A stretch of 64,000 bases of DNA from Rhypophila decipiens (taxonomy: Eukaryota; Ascomycota; Sordariomycetes; Sordariales; Naviculisporaceae): the NCBI GenBank assembly GCA_033297075.1, contig MU858046.1, forward strand, positions 682,001 to 746,000, read 5' to 3'. The first letter of the stretch is position 1, and each line of letters starts with the position of its first letter. Under the pieces are notes generated by a model. It was not told the origin of the DNA. It saw nothing but the letters and a program-made list of their open reading frames with translations, and did no database searches. Shown here in pieces: positions 1 to 12,500 of this stretch. A program made the position numbers and the translations under genes.

Positions 1-1926
1 ACAACAGTCTCCTCGTGACTTGTTTATCTGAACCACGCCACTACTCAGGGCAGAAAACGTGTATTCGTATGTACAGGCAAGAGGTGTTCAACCCCGGAAT
101 TTCATACTGTTCGGGCACAGCTTTACCCATTCGTGTTAAGTTTACACTTGACAGCCAGCCTTGCGATGTTTATGGCCGCGATATCAAGACCGGAATCGCT
201 ATCGGTAGATGCCCGGTGTCTGCTTCTGGGAGGTGGTTATAGAAATTCACTCATACGTCAATGAGCCACGATGCAATCTCCTTTCACTCTGAGGGTTTAA
301 ATGTCGCAGCCACATCGGTCATCTCACCGAATACCTACCTGGGCCGGTAGATAAGGGACTATATGTCTTTCTTAGGTAAACACCAGCAGCGCAATCGATG
401 ACTTCACATGTGTGAGAATTTCCCACGTCAACCCCTTTTGTCAAACAGCGCCGAAGAACCGAGCGATCAACAATGATTTCACAGGTTCACTCCCTGGACG
501 GACGCAAGCATTGACGAGGTTGGAGTGCCGACCAGCTGGGCCTCGTCGGTATCACCGAATGATCAAAGCAGGTGGGAGGACAAACTCCCAAGCCTCTTTG
601 CTTCCCTGACCTTGTGCGCATCAATCAGGCATGTTCTGTGCCTCCTTTACCCCATTCCTCTTGATTCCATGTTTGCCATTGCTGCGTCAAATTACGTAAT
701 TGTTTTACATGCACTTGAAATTGCCCTTTGCTGTCGATTGGTGAGGTTGGTGAAAACGTGGAGTGTTGGTTTCAGTGTGTCGGCCCGCTCCGAAAGCAGT
801 ATCGATAGCCGCCGGCCGGTTCGGGCGAGGTGTGGAGCCTTCGATGAGAACCCGGCATCGGTCGGAGCGGAGCGGAGCCCGGACCTTATCGCGGGTCTGT
901 GACGGTATTAGGCGATGCAGAACCTTGAAGGTTTCAACTGCCGCCATGCTGAAGTTCCGTTGCTGAGTCAGTAATAAGACTCAATCAAGCAACGACAATC
1001 ATGTTAGCAATGTCATAGATCACACTTTTACATGGACCGTTCGCTGGTTAATACGAAGAAGGGAAAAGACTTGTACTTTCTACCATCTACGGTAACGGAT
1101 CATTCACGAGCTACTACTTCCCAGATATCACACACCAAAGTCCCAACCAAATGTCTGTTGCGTCTCGAACTGGGCGCCAACAACTGCAGAAGTGGATATA
1201 CGATTTTCGGGAATGCCTCACGACGAGCAAAGTTGCGAACGGAAGCCCGTGGGACCAGTTTGGCCCCCAATCCCCATAAAATAACCAGATTTGAACATAT
1301 ACGGACTCTATACGGTGGATTACATTTTGTTGCCGAGATTTCCACGACCAACAATGCTGATTTGTATCTGCTGGTGTGCTTCATCGCCATGATCAGTAAT
1401 CTTTTATTTACATTCGTTCCCCCTCCCGAGCTCTGTGTTACCTGCCCCTTTTGCCACCAACAAAGGGAGTCAACCTCCAATTGACAGCAATGGTGATAAT
1501 ATCTAACTGTTCAACTGTCTGAAGTCTGATATATGGATCTCTGGTCTCTGTACCTTGGCGACATTTAACTCTGTCATTTATTCCCATCTTCGCTAGCCCC
1601 ATTGCCCGCATTTGACGCCGAGTTCCCTGCGCAGTAAAGTTCAACTGGAGATAACGGCTTTCGTCTACAACCATTGGCGTGTTCGTGCTATCAAGTCCTC
1701 GGTGGAAAGAGAGCGGAATTGGAACCATCAGTGCATGTTCCGGCGATGTCTGTCGCTATTTAACAAGGTATTGTCCGATGGGATATCGACAAAAGGAATA
1801 AGCCACCAACCGCCCTCACAAGGCAGCACATACATGTTTGGCTCGCCCAAGCATACCGGGAGGCCGATCAGTTAGCAACACAGCTGTCCATCTTTGAACC
1901 AACCACCGCCCCTTTTCACCTTGAAA
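1..1926. other. Intergenic, no gene seen
   Basis: I see only short overlapping reading frames on both strands, none with a recognisable motif or a convincing exon-intron pattern. The last few hundred bases are presumably the promoter and leader of the DsbA-like gene that starts at 1927. No tRNA, rRNA or repeat was recognised. Confidence 0.5.
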
Positions 1927-3091
1927 ATGGGGTCAAGCGACGTCGACATGGTTATGACCGACGTCGACACGGGCTTGACGAGCAAGAAGAGGATCAAGTT
2001 CGAGGTCGAGCTATACGGCGACATAGTCTGCCCCTGGAGCTACCTAGGAAAGAAGAGCCTCGATAGCGCCATCGAGTCCTACTCCACCAAGCACCCAGAC
2101 GACGTCTTTGATATCATATGGAAGCCCTTTCTCCTGTGGCCAGCCGCAGAGGTCTCTGGTGAGTCTAATCCGTTCCTTTGACTCCTCGACTCCTCCACTC
2201 TTGGGTATTAACCCTTGGATATCTCAAGCCTACGACAAGCGAGCACCAATGGTAAAGATGGTGGGTCCGGCGCGGGCACCGGGTGTCTTCGCGCGCCTCT
2301 TCAGCCTGGCAGCCGAGTACGGGATTCACTTCAACTGGGACGGGCTGGTGGGCAACTCGGCCGATTCCCACAAGCTCGTCATGCTGGCCTACGAAATCGA
2401 CCAAAAGCTTCGCAACGAGCAGGAGGAGCAGTTTCCTGGACAACGATTTCAACAAAGAAATCAACACTCAGCACCTCCTACTCCAGACTCGGGGCTATCA
2501 GAAGCAGAAGCTCCATCACAAACACGCTCAATATTAAACCAAACCCAACACGCCTTCCTAGAGGCCCTCTTTTACACAACCCTAACCCAAGGCTTCGACC
2601 CATCCGACCGCTCGTTCCTCATATCCCTCGCCCTATCGATGGACCCGCCGTTGGCGACTTATCCCTCCGAGCTAGTAGCTTACCTCGAGGGCGAAGAATC
2701 AACTCGCAAGCTGGGACTGGGACTAGACCGGTCCTCCTCTCATATCAAAACTCTTGCCGCCGAACCACGAGTTGAACACCACCCAGTTGAACAACAAAAA
2801 CAACAACATCAGAACCAAAACAGTTCCAAGAAAGCCGAAGAAAGAGTCAGGAATAGAATCAACATGAAAGACGACAAGGAGAGCGCCAACAACGTCAACC
2901 CAACACCAAAAGACAGCAGCAGCAAAGGGTCACCACCACCACCACCACCACCACCACCCCAGCGTGTAATCAACGCCGTACCCAGTGTAATCGTCCAAGG
3001 ACGGTACCGAGTCGGCGGGATGCAAAAGCCAGAGGTTTATCTACGCGTGTTTGAGAAGGTTAGGGAGGGGTATCTGGCTTCTTCTTCATAA
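1927..3091 (+). CDS. DsbA/FrnE-like thioredoxin-fold oxidoreductase
   Basis: Two exons, 1927-2158 and 2229-3091; the phase-1 intron has a GTGAGT donor and an unusual CAAG acceptor. The start ATG sits in the context GAAAATGGGG. The N-terminus reads VELYGDIVCPWSYLGKKSL, the hallmark of the DSBA-like/FrnE family (2-hydroxychromene-2-carboxylate isomerase-type fold), and the C-terminus (PSVIVQGRYRVGGMQKPE) matches the family's cis-Pro 'VPxxxxxxxYxxxGAQ' region. The active site is CPWS rather than CPWC, so a classical dithiol reaction is unlikely; glutathione-dependent or isomerase-like chemistry is possible. Between about residues 230 and 310 there is a Q/N/K-rich and poly-Pro insertion not expected in a family of roughly 220 residues; it stays in frame, so I keep it as coding, though an unspliced intron cannot be excluded. 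Family call is good, substrate unknown. Confidence 0.82.
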
Positions 3092-4143
3092 TAATCCTCA
3101 TTTGTGTTATCTTATTTTACCATCTTGAGGCCTGGCGTCTCGGCATTTTTTTTTTCTTTTGGTTTGCCATCTTTGGGTTTCTGATTTCTGATTCTATCAC
3201 TTGGTTAGGCCTTGGAATCTCGGGTCAAATTCATGGAAACTAACTGGGGGGAAACAGTGTTGAGACGGCGAGCGACACGGAGGCACAAAATGTGAAATGG
3301 GAATACTGCCTGCCTGCCTGTCTGGAGGGATGGATGGATAGATGTGAGTATAAAGATGAAGAATGGAAAAAGAGAAAGGGAAGAGAGAGAAAATGACACC
3401 CCTATTTTTCGAACCTAGTTGACGGGATTAAACAGATGAGAAATAGGATTAAATGTCTATATAGTGAAGTGCCGATTTGAATATCCAGAGAGTAAGATAT
3501 AAGCTGTGAATGAGACTGATACTCCTATAGATGCAAATAACCCTCGTCAAATCCCCCAGCCTCGCGTCCCTCATATCCTTCAGCCTTTTTACTCCGATTA
3601 TTCCTGACAGCTGACAGCTGACCCAAGGAAAGCAAACAGGTGATACGGCGTTGTTCCCGGCATTACGAAGCTCAGCTTCGTTATGAGTAAGGCTACTGCA
3701 AGCTCGTTCAGCGCGGCAGATAAAGTGAGGCTGGTGATGTATATAGGTACGTCTGCGAATGGGGGAAGTTGATGCCAGTACAGATTGAGACGGATGTAGA
3801 TGTGTTGGTCGGTGCTGTCGTGTTCAGAGATGGGCGACCAAGCGGTCAAGTTTAGTAGTATAGCTAGGTAGCCCGAGGACTAAAAAGCTGTAACAAGGTG
3901 GCAGAGTGCGAGAAAGTGGAATGAAAGGTGGTGTCAGCAGGTTGGATAGTAACATGAAGTGACCCTTTACACCTATACAAAATCTGCAAGTACCGGTATA
4001 TCATGAGAGCAACCTGTGGATAATGGTTGCCATTACGAAATACTTCAAAAGAATCTTTTCCAACCCCACTAGGTACTTCATCCGAGTACGTGCAAGAACA
4101 AAAGAAAAATACCTAATCGATCCAGTATTACCCCGAGATGTAA
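3092..4143. other. Intergenic between convergent genes
   Basis: This gap separates the 3' ends of the DsbA-like gene (plus strand) and the low-complexity gene at 4144-5355 (minus strand). T-rich stretches just after 3140 fit a 3' UTR. Short reading frames at 3205-3399 and 3598-3849 (minus) have no recognisable motifs. Confidence 0.5.
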
Positions 4144-5355
4144 TTAACCCCCAAGCGTCTCGAAACGGGTCTCGTTGACCTTTTGTGCAACCACAATGTT
4201 CCGAGTAGTAACCCCAGAGGTATCCGTACTACTACTACTCTTAGTAAACACCTTTCGAAAACTACCCACAATTTTACCCCAGAAAGATCCTGCGCTGTAT
4301 CCCCCTTCTCCCTGTGAATCCTGCAAGTTCTCTGGTGGTGGTGCGCTGGCTCTCCGTGTGGCGATCTCGCGAGCGAGAGGGTGGGCAACAGGAGCGCCCA
4401 TGATGACCATGTCCGTAACGGCCATAAGAGACGACGTGCTGCAGCTGCCCCTGTCGTCAAGTGCGCCGCTGCCTTGTTTGTAGTAGAGCACATCATCAAT
4501 GTCCCGCAGAGAGAGGATGTTCGTTTTGTCGTCACCGAGTGAATCAGAAGCGCTTAGAAATGCGCTAGTAGTTGTTGTTGTCGTCACTGAGGGTCTGGTT
4601 GTTTGGTAAGTAATAGTTTCTTGTTGTTGGGAGGTTTTCCCCATAGGTGATGATGATGATTCTCTCGTTTTCACTTCGTCGACTCGAGCCGGTGCAGAAC
4701 ATTGCTCCTCCCACCACTTGTCAACCTCCAGCTCCTTCTGAATCTTAACAACCGGGGATGATGCCTTGTTCTGTGAATCGTCCTTCGAGCAGCACTCCTC
4801 CCACAACTTGTTGAACTCAAACTCACTCTCAGCCGAAACCAGCGATCTAACCTCTCGGCAAGATTTTGTCTTGCGGGGCTTGATAATGATTTCACATCCC
4901 GACGAAGAGTCACTGTCTCCATGTTGCTGCTGCTGCTGCTGCTGCTCGTCAAATTGTTGTCTCGCATCGACCTGTTCCCGCCAGCCATCATGTTTACGTG
5001 GTACCCAACTAGACGAAGACGACCCTCTCTGCATCCACGTACATTGTGCCTGCCGCTGACCCTGCTGTTCTTCCCCCTCCAACGACCCCCTCGGGAAAGA
5101 AGCTCTTAGTTCGTGCTTCACCGTCTCAAGCCTAAGCATACACACACTCAACGCCAGCATAGCGAGATCCACGTCCAAGATGGTTTCTTCCACTTCTTCT
5201 TCTTGTTGTTGCTGTGTCGGTGCTTGTTGCTCAGCCCGCTTCTTCTGCATCTTGGCCAGTCTGGCCCCGATAGCACGGTGGCATTGTCGCAGCTCCCAGA
5301 TGGCCTTGTCCATGGGTGATTTGTTTTCCCTGGTGGTGGTTTTGGCGCTTGTCAT
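4144..5355 (-). CDS. Hypothetical low-complexity protein with WEE/C internal repeat
   Basis: An uninterrupted frame gives 403 residues from the ATG at 5355, which has a good context (TTTAACATGAC). The same frame stays open upstream to 5664, so a longer 506-residue form is possible. The protein is rich in Gln, Glu and Ser, with a polyglutamine tract encoded by a CAG/CAA run near 4921-4950. A helical segment around VDLAMLALSVCMLRLETVKHEL may form a coiled coil. Two related segments, FNKLWEECCS and VDKWWEEQCS, lie about 30 residues apart and look like an internal duplication. I do not recognise the family. Confidence comes from ORF length and repeat structure only; introns could be missed. Confidence 0.5.
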   Translation of the reverse strand: MTSAKTTTRENKSPMDKAIWELRQCHRAIGARLAKMQKKRAEQQAPTQQQQEEEVEETILDVDLAMLALSVCMLRLETVKHELRASFPRGSLEGEEQQGQRQAQCTWMQRGSSSSSWVPRKHDGWREQVDARQQFDEQQQQQQQHGDSDSSSGCEIIIKPRKTKSCREVRSLVSAESEFEFNKLWEECCSKDDSQNKASSPVVKIQKELEVDKWWEEQCSAPARVDEVKTRESSSSPMGKTSQQQETITYQTTRPSVTTTTTTSAFLSASDSLGDDKTNILSLRDIDDVLYYKQGSGALDDRGSCSTSSLMAVTDMVIMGAPVAHPLAREIATRRASAPPPENLQDSQGEGGYSAGSFWGKIVGSFRKVFTKSSSSTDTSGVTTRNIVVAQKVNETRFETLGG

Positions 5356-6483
5356 GTTAAAGTTGGGTCGAGTTTGTTTTTTCTTTTGGGATGTTTTCCT
5401 TCTGAGGCGAGAGATGGCAGGACGTATGATGACGATCGAGAAAGGGAATTGGGTTCTCCTGCGAGTCCCACTGACTGTATACCAGTACTTGGGAAAGTCG
5501 ACCTTTTCCGGCTGGAAAACTGTATATGCAAAATCATAAAGGTTAGGGACGCCTTGCTGCAAGCTTTTAAGGAGAGAAAACCTTATTCTCTCAACCTTCA
5601 CAGTACTGGAGAGATTATCTTGCAACAGGGCTCTGGCATTTTTGAGAAGACGATAGAAGACCATGCCTTATTGACCGAGTGACTGAAAAAAAGAGCCAAC
5701 TTCATACCTCTCTATGTAGGTGGTAGGTACGATTCGGTCGCACCTGTCCCCGGTACATATCCCGGCATTGAGAAGGATAAGGTTCCCGAGCCAAGTACGG
5801 CTCAAGCTTTCTTACCCGTTCCTTCGGCCAACGAAAACGGTGTAGCTATGTATAGAAAACTAAAAGCAAGATATAAGAAAACGATGCGAGTGTTTAAAAA
5901 AGTAAGGTTGTTGGAAGAGGGGCCTTCTGAAAGGCGAACAGGCAGATATGTCTACAACATCGGCAGCAACAAAAGCACGGTACATAATGGATGGACAGCC
6001 AGGGACGAATACAAACAAGGCAACACACCATATGCAGGTCCAGCCTTTCACAAGATCGATCAATTGTTCTTGTATATCTTCTGGGTATCGAAAAGAAAGG
6101 TGCCTCGAGACAAGAGAACAAGACACCCCGGAAGGGACTAATAAAGAGCAGAGGTAGAGAGGAATATGTATAAAGTAGACCCCACAAACCCCAGACATAT
6201 ATATGAGAAGTGCGCAAATGACAATGACCCCGCAAAGATCAAAAGATGCCCCGTACCCTAAAGTCAAACAAAGGAAAATTAAAAACCGGTCGCGAAGCAC
6301 CATGCACCCACCTTCTCAAGCATATTCAACCTCCTCGCATGGCGTATATAGTACTCGTAGATGTCGGTGCGTACCGATGTGTGACCGAAGCCCGGAGGCT
6401 CAATGCAGATCCGCCATATCCTCTCTTCTCGATAGTCCCGACAGATGAAATGAAACAAGCAAACCAAGAAAATGTGGGCAAGA
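5356..6483. other. Upstream region of 4144-5355 gene; convergent gap
   Basis: It contains the possible N-terminal extension of the hypothetical protein (5356-5664) and then sequence with only short frames. Nothing else is recognisable; 5860-6303 (minus) is open but hydrophobic, Cys/Tyr-rich and without motif, and was not accepted as a gene. Confidence 0.4.
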
Positions 6484-8613
6484 TTAGCCAATGATCATTC
6501 TGGCGCCCTCCTTCCCAAGAACACCTCTCTCCTTGGGCTTGGGGCTGTGACCCCTGCCCTTCTTCCTGCTTAAGAAGCCGAAGACTCCCCCCGAGCTCTC
6601 CGGTTTGCCATTGGGGTCGTTATTAGCTCCAGCAGCATCTGCTGGCAGAGTGGCATCCTGGCGAGCCAGATCGCTCCAGCTGCCGGCGCCATCAAGTGTC
6701 ACTTGGACGCCGCCCGTGGGACTTCCAACCATCATTCCGGGTCCGCCTGTCCGTCCCGTCCGGCCGCCGGCCGCGCTATTCGTATACGGCTGGGGATATG
6801 GGGGAAGCGGGGGTGGCCTTCCCGGGACTCCGCGCGGGTTGCGATGGCTGCTCGGTGGCCGCTGACCTCTCTGGCTGCCGCCGCCGCGTGGGCTGCCGCC
6901 GTTCTCCTGGCCTTGCTGTGCTTCCGGCGCCAGTGTTGCGCCGTTTGCGCTCGAACTCGACGTCATAGTGGTCGCCTCGTCGGTCGTTAGAGCTCGCGGT
7001 CCTGCATTCTCATCGGCCCCATTTTCCTTGGGTGGAGTTTGTGTCCGGCCAGCTGCTGTCTCGGGTGTTTGTCCAGTAATCCTATCTTCGGTTAGCATCG
7101 CTGTTTCCCATGCAATCCAAGACTAATTCTTACTTCTTGTAGGCTGCAAGCGTGTAGTCGAACGGGCGGAAGTCGGTCTCAATCATGCGGTACAGCTCGT
7201 CTTCACGGATTTCCTTATCTGTTGCATCGTCCTTTAAGCGCTCGCGGGGCTTCTGTCTGCGAGCCCGGGCCTCAAGAGGGGCTTCCTCCAGCAATAGTTC
7301 TTCCAGATCGTACGTCGCGTCGAAGTTGGTCTTCTCGGAGGACGGCACGAAGACAGGTTCTATCTCCTTCCTCTCCAACGCCTCAAAGTCCAACACAGCG
7401 AAAAACTCGTGCTGTGTAAAGCTCTCCCATGTTGCTCCCAGGCGCTTGTCGGGATTTATCTCCAGAGCCTTCTTGATGGCGTAAAGACACGGGAGGGTAA
7501 CAGGAGGAGATGTGATTGGGTATTTGGGGTTGGCAGCTTGAATCACACTGCTCAGCGATGATTCCGAATTGCCTTCGAATGGCCTCTGTTCGTGGCGTTA
7601 GTTCCAGCTTTCTGGTTGGCCCATGTATCCGCGTGCAGCGGTTCGTCTGGGTAGCCGGCGAGCGCCAGTTACACAAGAACGCGGGACCGGGAATCGGGAA
7701 TACGGACCTTGTTATATATGCACTCGTAGAAAAGAACACCCAGGGACCACCAATCTGCACGGACATCGTAACCCTGGCCGGCATATACCTCAGGTGCGAG
7801 GTAGGCGAGCGTACCTGACTTGCTCGTGAGGACTTTGCCTGGTATGATATCGGAAGCAACATTCTGCACTTGGTTAGCGACGTCGGCAGTAAGGAGGATT
7901 TCGTGGCCGTACAAAGTCTGTCAAATGCACATGTCCATCGGCATCTAGAAGCACGTTGTCGGGCTTGACGTCCCGATGAATGATACCCTGCCCATGTATG
8001 TATCGCAACGCACAACCCAGCTCAGAGATCCAGAACCGGACGGCGTCCTCGGTAAACGCTTTCCGTGAAATGTGAAATCGTAAATCGCCACCACTCATGA
8101 GATCGACCACCAGGTACCTGCCGGAACATTAGCAAGTGATATCGGAAACGGTAGCCGAGCTGGTGCCTACATGTATTCAATATCTTGAAAGCTGTAACGC
8201 AGATTGCAAATGAAAGGATGATTGACATGCTCGAGCATTCGTCTTTCCCTTATTATGTTCCGGACGCTCTCAGATCGAACAACTGTTTTTCAACGGATCA
8301 GCACATCTGCCCCGTGCCAACAAACAAGGAAACGTCCCACCTTCATCTTTTCTAATGTATTTCAGGGCGAAGGAGAGGCCGGTGTCTTTCCTCTCGACGA
8401 TTCGAACCTTGCCAAAGGCACCTCGGCCGACGACTCGTAGGAGGCGGAAATGGTTGAGGTTCACTGCTTATTATGGATATCGGTATTAGCCTATCGTCCT
8501 CCGACAGAATGCCGCCGTGAATTGCGGTGGGCAAAGACTGTGCTGGAGCCTGGAGGTTTGGGATGCTTACCTTCGCCGTCGAACTCGACGGGCTTGCCGT
8601 TACTGTTACCCAT
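6484..8613 (-). CDS. AGC/YANK-type serine/threonine protein kinase (STK32-like)
   Basis: Seven exons: 8613-8571, 8463-8341, 8282-8171, 8117-7913, 7863-7708, 7585-7134 and 7081-6484. All phases agree and give 562 residues. Kinase motifs in order: P-loop GRGAFGKV (27-34), Lys49 in FALKY, catalytic loop HRDVKPDN (140-147), DFN (160-162) instead of DFG, and APE (184-186). The DFN, and an N-terminus [20 protein letters not shown], are features of the YANK/STK32 branch of AGC kinases; Gly2 suggests N-myristoylation and membrane attachment. The C-terminal 200 residues are Gly/Pro-rich and disordered and end in a basic segment ([17 protein letters not shown]). The fourth intron is only 49 bp but has a GCTAACC branch site and TGCAG acceptor, which explains an apparent frameshift. 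Substrates unknown. Confidence 0.92.
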
Positions 8614-9522
8614 GACCGCAAGATATAGCCTCTTTGGCCAGAAACGACGAGCGGTATTCAGGAGACGGTGGGTGATGGATCAAATTTCCAGTTGAAGAAG
8701 CATTCTACACCTGCGATTTCTCCAGCTGCACGAAACAACCACGGTGGGTCTTGGAAAGTGGAATTCTGGGACTAATCGACATTCGGGCTTGGCGGTCGAG
8801 GATGGCTGTCCGTCGTGACGTCGAGGGCCGGACGCTGCGAGCTTGCACAATCGGAAAATTCAACTACTTGGGTGTCTGGAGGACGAGGGAAGTTGAATTG
8901 ACTCGGAGAGGAGAGAGTGACCACGACGAACTTGTTTGCATCTGCGGCGGTTGCTTTATTGCAACACGAGGGCCAAGTGTTCGAGAGCGTGTGAGTGAGG
9001 GGGGCAACCCAAGCCAGAAGCACGAGGTCCGCACGTTGACGATGGTTCCCGACTGCTGGCAATTCAAGGGATTGATTGCATGAACCAGGGCAGCGATAAC
9101 AGGGAAGGTACAAGAAGCTCTAGTCTCCTAGTGTTGGAGGAGCCTTGAAGGGGATCCAGCTTTTGGGGCCAGCGAATTGGCGCTATAACTGAGGGGTATC
9201 GTGGGTGCAAAGTGGAAACTCTCCGCCCATTCGATCCAGCGACGAAAAAGATGGAAGTGAATTTGTAGGCGACAGTTGGAGATGAGGCAGTTGCTGGGCG
9301 AGATGGCCAAAAAAAACACAAGAGATGAAAGCTGCGCAGCCAAATATTTGACTGAACTTATCACCCTGTATTGGAGAAAGGGGAGGGCGCTGGTCAAGTG
9401 AAGATGGAGAATGGAGGCCGGTAGTGGTCCGTGGTGGAGGTTAGGTCGGATTTGGCAAGGGTGGTCACGGCACTCGCTTGGCGGGCCCTGGTGCGCTCCC
9501 TGGATCGGTATGGTTACCAGTA

Positions 9523-9550
9523 CTCCGTAATACAGAGTACTAATACGGAG
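9523..9550. repeat. Short inverted repeat CTCCGTA ... TACGGAG
   Basis: CTCCGTA at 9523-9529 and TACGGAG at 9544-9550 form a 7-bp inverted repeat around a 14-base centre. A similar TCCGTA/TACGGA pair occurs at 26647-26663. It may be a dispersed fungal palindromic element; function unknown. Confidence 0.4.
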
Positions 9551-12500
9551 AGTTTGTTGGTGGGACGAATAATCCCGGCGGCCCAGAACAACTTGAACAT
9601 GGAAATCAGAATAAAGTCAGCAAAGAGCAGAGAAATACCCTTCAGCATTCGAATTCTATGACGGCGGGATGGAGGATTGTATGACGAAACACGAGGGCAT
9701 CTTCAACTTAAAAAGACAGTTCCCGAACAAACCAGCGGCCGTATTTCGTTGTTCACCTGACGGAGAATTCCGTCCACCTATTCAAACGTTCTTTGTTCTG
9801 ATTCTCACCACTAACTTCTCGCCATCAGATCAGGAGTTTAGAATACCCGAGCCTTGGATGAAAGCAGCCTAGATCCGAAGGCCGCTCGTCCTTTTTTATA
9901 ACAGCTTATGAAGTTATTTGGATATAGAATAGGGATCGACAGCCGGACAAGCTACTGAGCTACGTATTCGTATGACCATATCTTGTACAGTAATTGGTAT
10001 AATTGCCAATCCCAAAGCCCCAGAGAGGCCCGCTGCAGAAGTTTGTGCATGGATCGGATCCAATGTGCGGCGACGCCATGTGTGCCTCCTGGGAGAGAGA
10101 CAATGTTCTGGAAATGGGAGAGTCTAGAATTTCCATTTCATTGTTCTCCAGCTGCTGTACATGATTCTACTGCAGTATGGACGGGACAGCGAACTGTATA
10201 TGCAGTACGGTATGCGCCGTCTCATACCGTGCATATGTACATCAATACAACCCTCCTAGGACGGAAACAAACACAGCGCCCCAGTGGAATGGGGCGAAAT
10301 GAAATAAAGGAAATGTCGGATCTTGTGCCACATGGGTTGGCTGTGATGGAGGAATGTTTGCAATGCACCGGCTGTATCGCAAAAAAAGAAAATACCGTAG
10401 GTGAGGAGTTGTTGCGTGTGTTACGTTATTGAAGAAATGGGATATGACTTGTGGCATTTCACTGTCTCCAACTTCAGAAGAGGCTGACACAGAAGATCGA
10501 CAGCACCCCCATGCCCCTGCGTGGTTTCCTCGTGGATAACACGACGAGCGCTCGTGGCATGGTGAGCCAAGACCAGAAAGAAGGCGCCATGCTTGCTGTG
10601 GATTAGCGCCCCAAAACGCCCACACGAGCAACCCTCAGGCAGGTGGAAACGACGGGCTAGAACGGGTTACGGCGGCCAGTGACAGGATGATTACAATTTC
10701 TCCGTCCCTTACGGCGCCGGCTCGCGCAACAAATGACCTGGAGGAACGGAACCAGGATTTGATATGATATTTAGTTTCAAGCCGCTCGATTTGGCATGTG
10801 TATTCACGCGTATGTTTACGGGGTAGGTTGATCGAGACAAGAAATTCCAAACAATACACGTGTACAGTACAAGTACCGGATGCTTTCCCTCTCCCAGGCA
10901 CGGTCTTGGGCCGTACCGTCCTGCCGGTGTTGTAATGGATCGTAGCCAACTCCACATGCATTCCGGTCCATTTCTCAAATTTTGGAAGCCAGCTGACCGG
11001 CTCACCGCAAATTGGGACTCTAATTTTTGCTCTTCATCCCCCCCACTCCTTCTCCAGCTCGTGGAGATCCAGACGAGGGCCTTCCTTGCGCGGCGAAATC
11101 ACACCTTTGCTGGAGAGTCCACTCGACCACAGACAGTGACAGACTGACTTCTCTGCGGGGCTTCCCCTTGGTTGGCGCCCGTAGTCCACTAGGTCAGCCG
11201 AATGTCTCCCTCTCCAGGTCCCCGATCTGATTCCCATCTGGCAGCTTGTCTAGCAGTGTTACGTCCTGGCATGCCGAGGCGGCCCTGGCACCCTATCCAT
11301 CGCTAGTCACGCAGCTCGCGAAGCAAACACTTGCGGTGCACGGTGTTCAGTGAGCTTCGGTTGGGGGTCTTCATGTGACTCTACCCGTGCGCTTGCTGGA
11401 TGTTCGAGATGGTGTCGAACGTCGGGACTCTAGAGTCATCGGATTTCGCCGTTTCGGACCCAGGCCATGTCGACGCACAACGGATGCCACCCCTATATCG
11501 AGACTTCCAGTTCGTCAGCCATAATCATGACCTTGATGTGTGGTAGTATGGATAATGCATACCGTGCATGGGACACCTGAAACCCATTTTCCAGTTGGCA
11601 ATGACAATGGCAACTCGATCTCTCACTTCCACGACCCCGCAAGATTGATATCAGTGAAAAGCCTGGCCACTGGCCATCCCCAGTCGAAGCTCTCACATTT
11701 CCACGTGTTTATCTCGGCTGGGCAAACTTCGGAGGCGATGAACGCCACCTCCCCCTCGTTCCATTGACCTGGGATTTCTCTCCTTTCCGATATCATGGTA
11801 CCGCACAGACCGGGATATCGATGGGAGTACGAATAGATACCGTATCGAAAGAGCCGAGGAACCCACATATCGTAGCAAGATCTCCGATACGTGCCAATAC
11901 GCACCTGTGGGCTGGAACATGACAAGGGAACAACATGGACGTCCATCGTACTGGGATTTGGGCTGTCCTGAAACACAAAAACGACTGCATGGTTCGGTTC
12001 CGAGAAGCTCTCGTTTGCTGATTCTGATGAGCGAAATGGATATTGGCAGTGCCGCAGAGTGCCACATATGCACCTGCAGGTATTGATCGATACTTGGCGA
12101 TCCTCCAACGACAGCTCACCTTCGCGATGCAGCAGGGACCTGCGCAGGGCTTTTCCTCCGTTGAACATCAAAACGTAAATTCGGAATGCTTCCAAGGAGA
12201 AGACGAAATATCACTTACAAGAAACAGCTTACAGTACCTACCAGCCTACGTACCTGACCACAACTCTGCATTGTAACACCGACCCGGGGTAAGGTAAATT
12301 GACAGAAGACCATCAGCCGCAGGTGGAAAAGGGAAGTTCAGAGAAAAGGTCACCACCTTTCCCCTAATTGGACGATATTTTGCGCACGCAGCAAATGTCT
12401 CATGAAACAACCAACAACAACACCAACCACCCAGATGGAAGAAAAAAGAAACGAGAAAAACGTGGCGAGAACCACTCACATGGTAGGGCTGTTGTCCCGC

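Noticed and set aside
1894..1926. Upstream extension of the DsbA-like protein beginning MNQPPP
   Set aside because: The codon at 1894 is TTG; the first ATG in good context is at 1927.
7861..7920. Apparent frameshift in the kinase right after the DF of DFN
   Set aside because: A 49-base intron with GTACGG donor, GCTAACC branch and TGCAG acceptor restores the frame and the family sequence.
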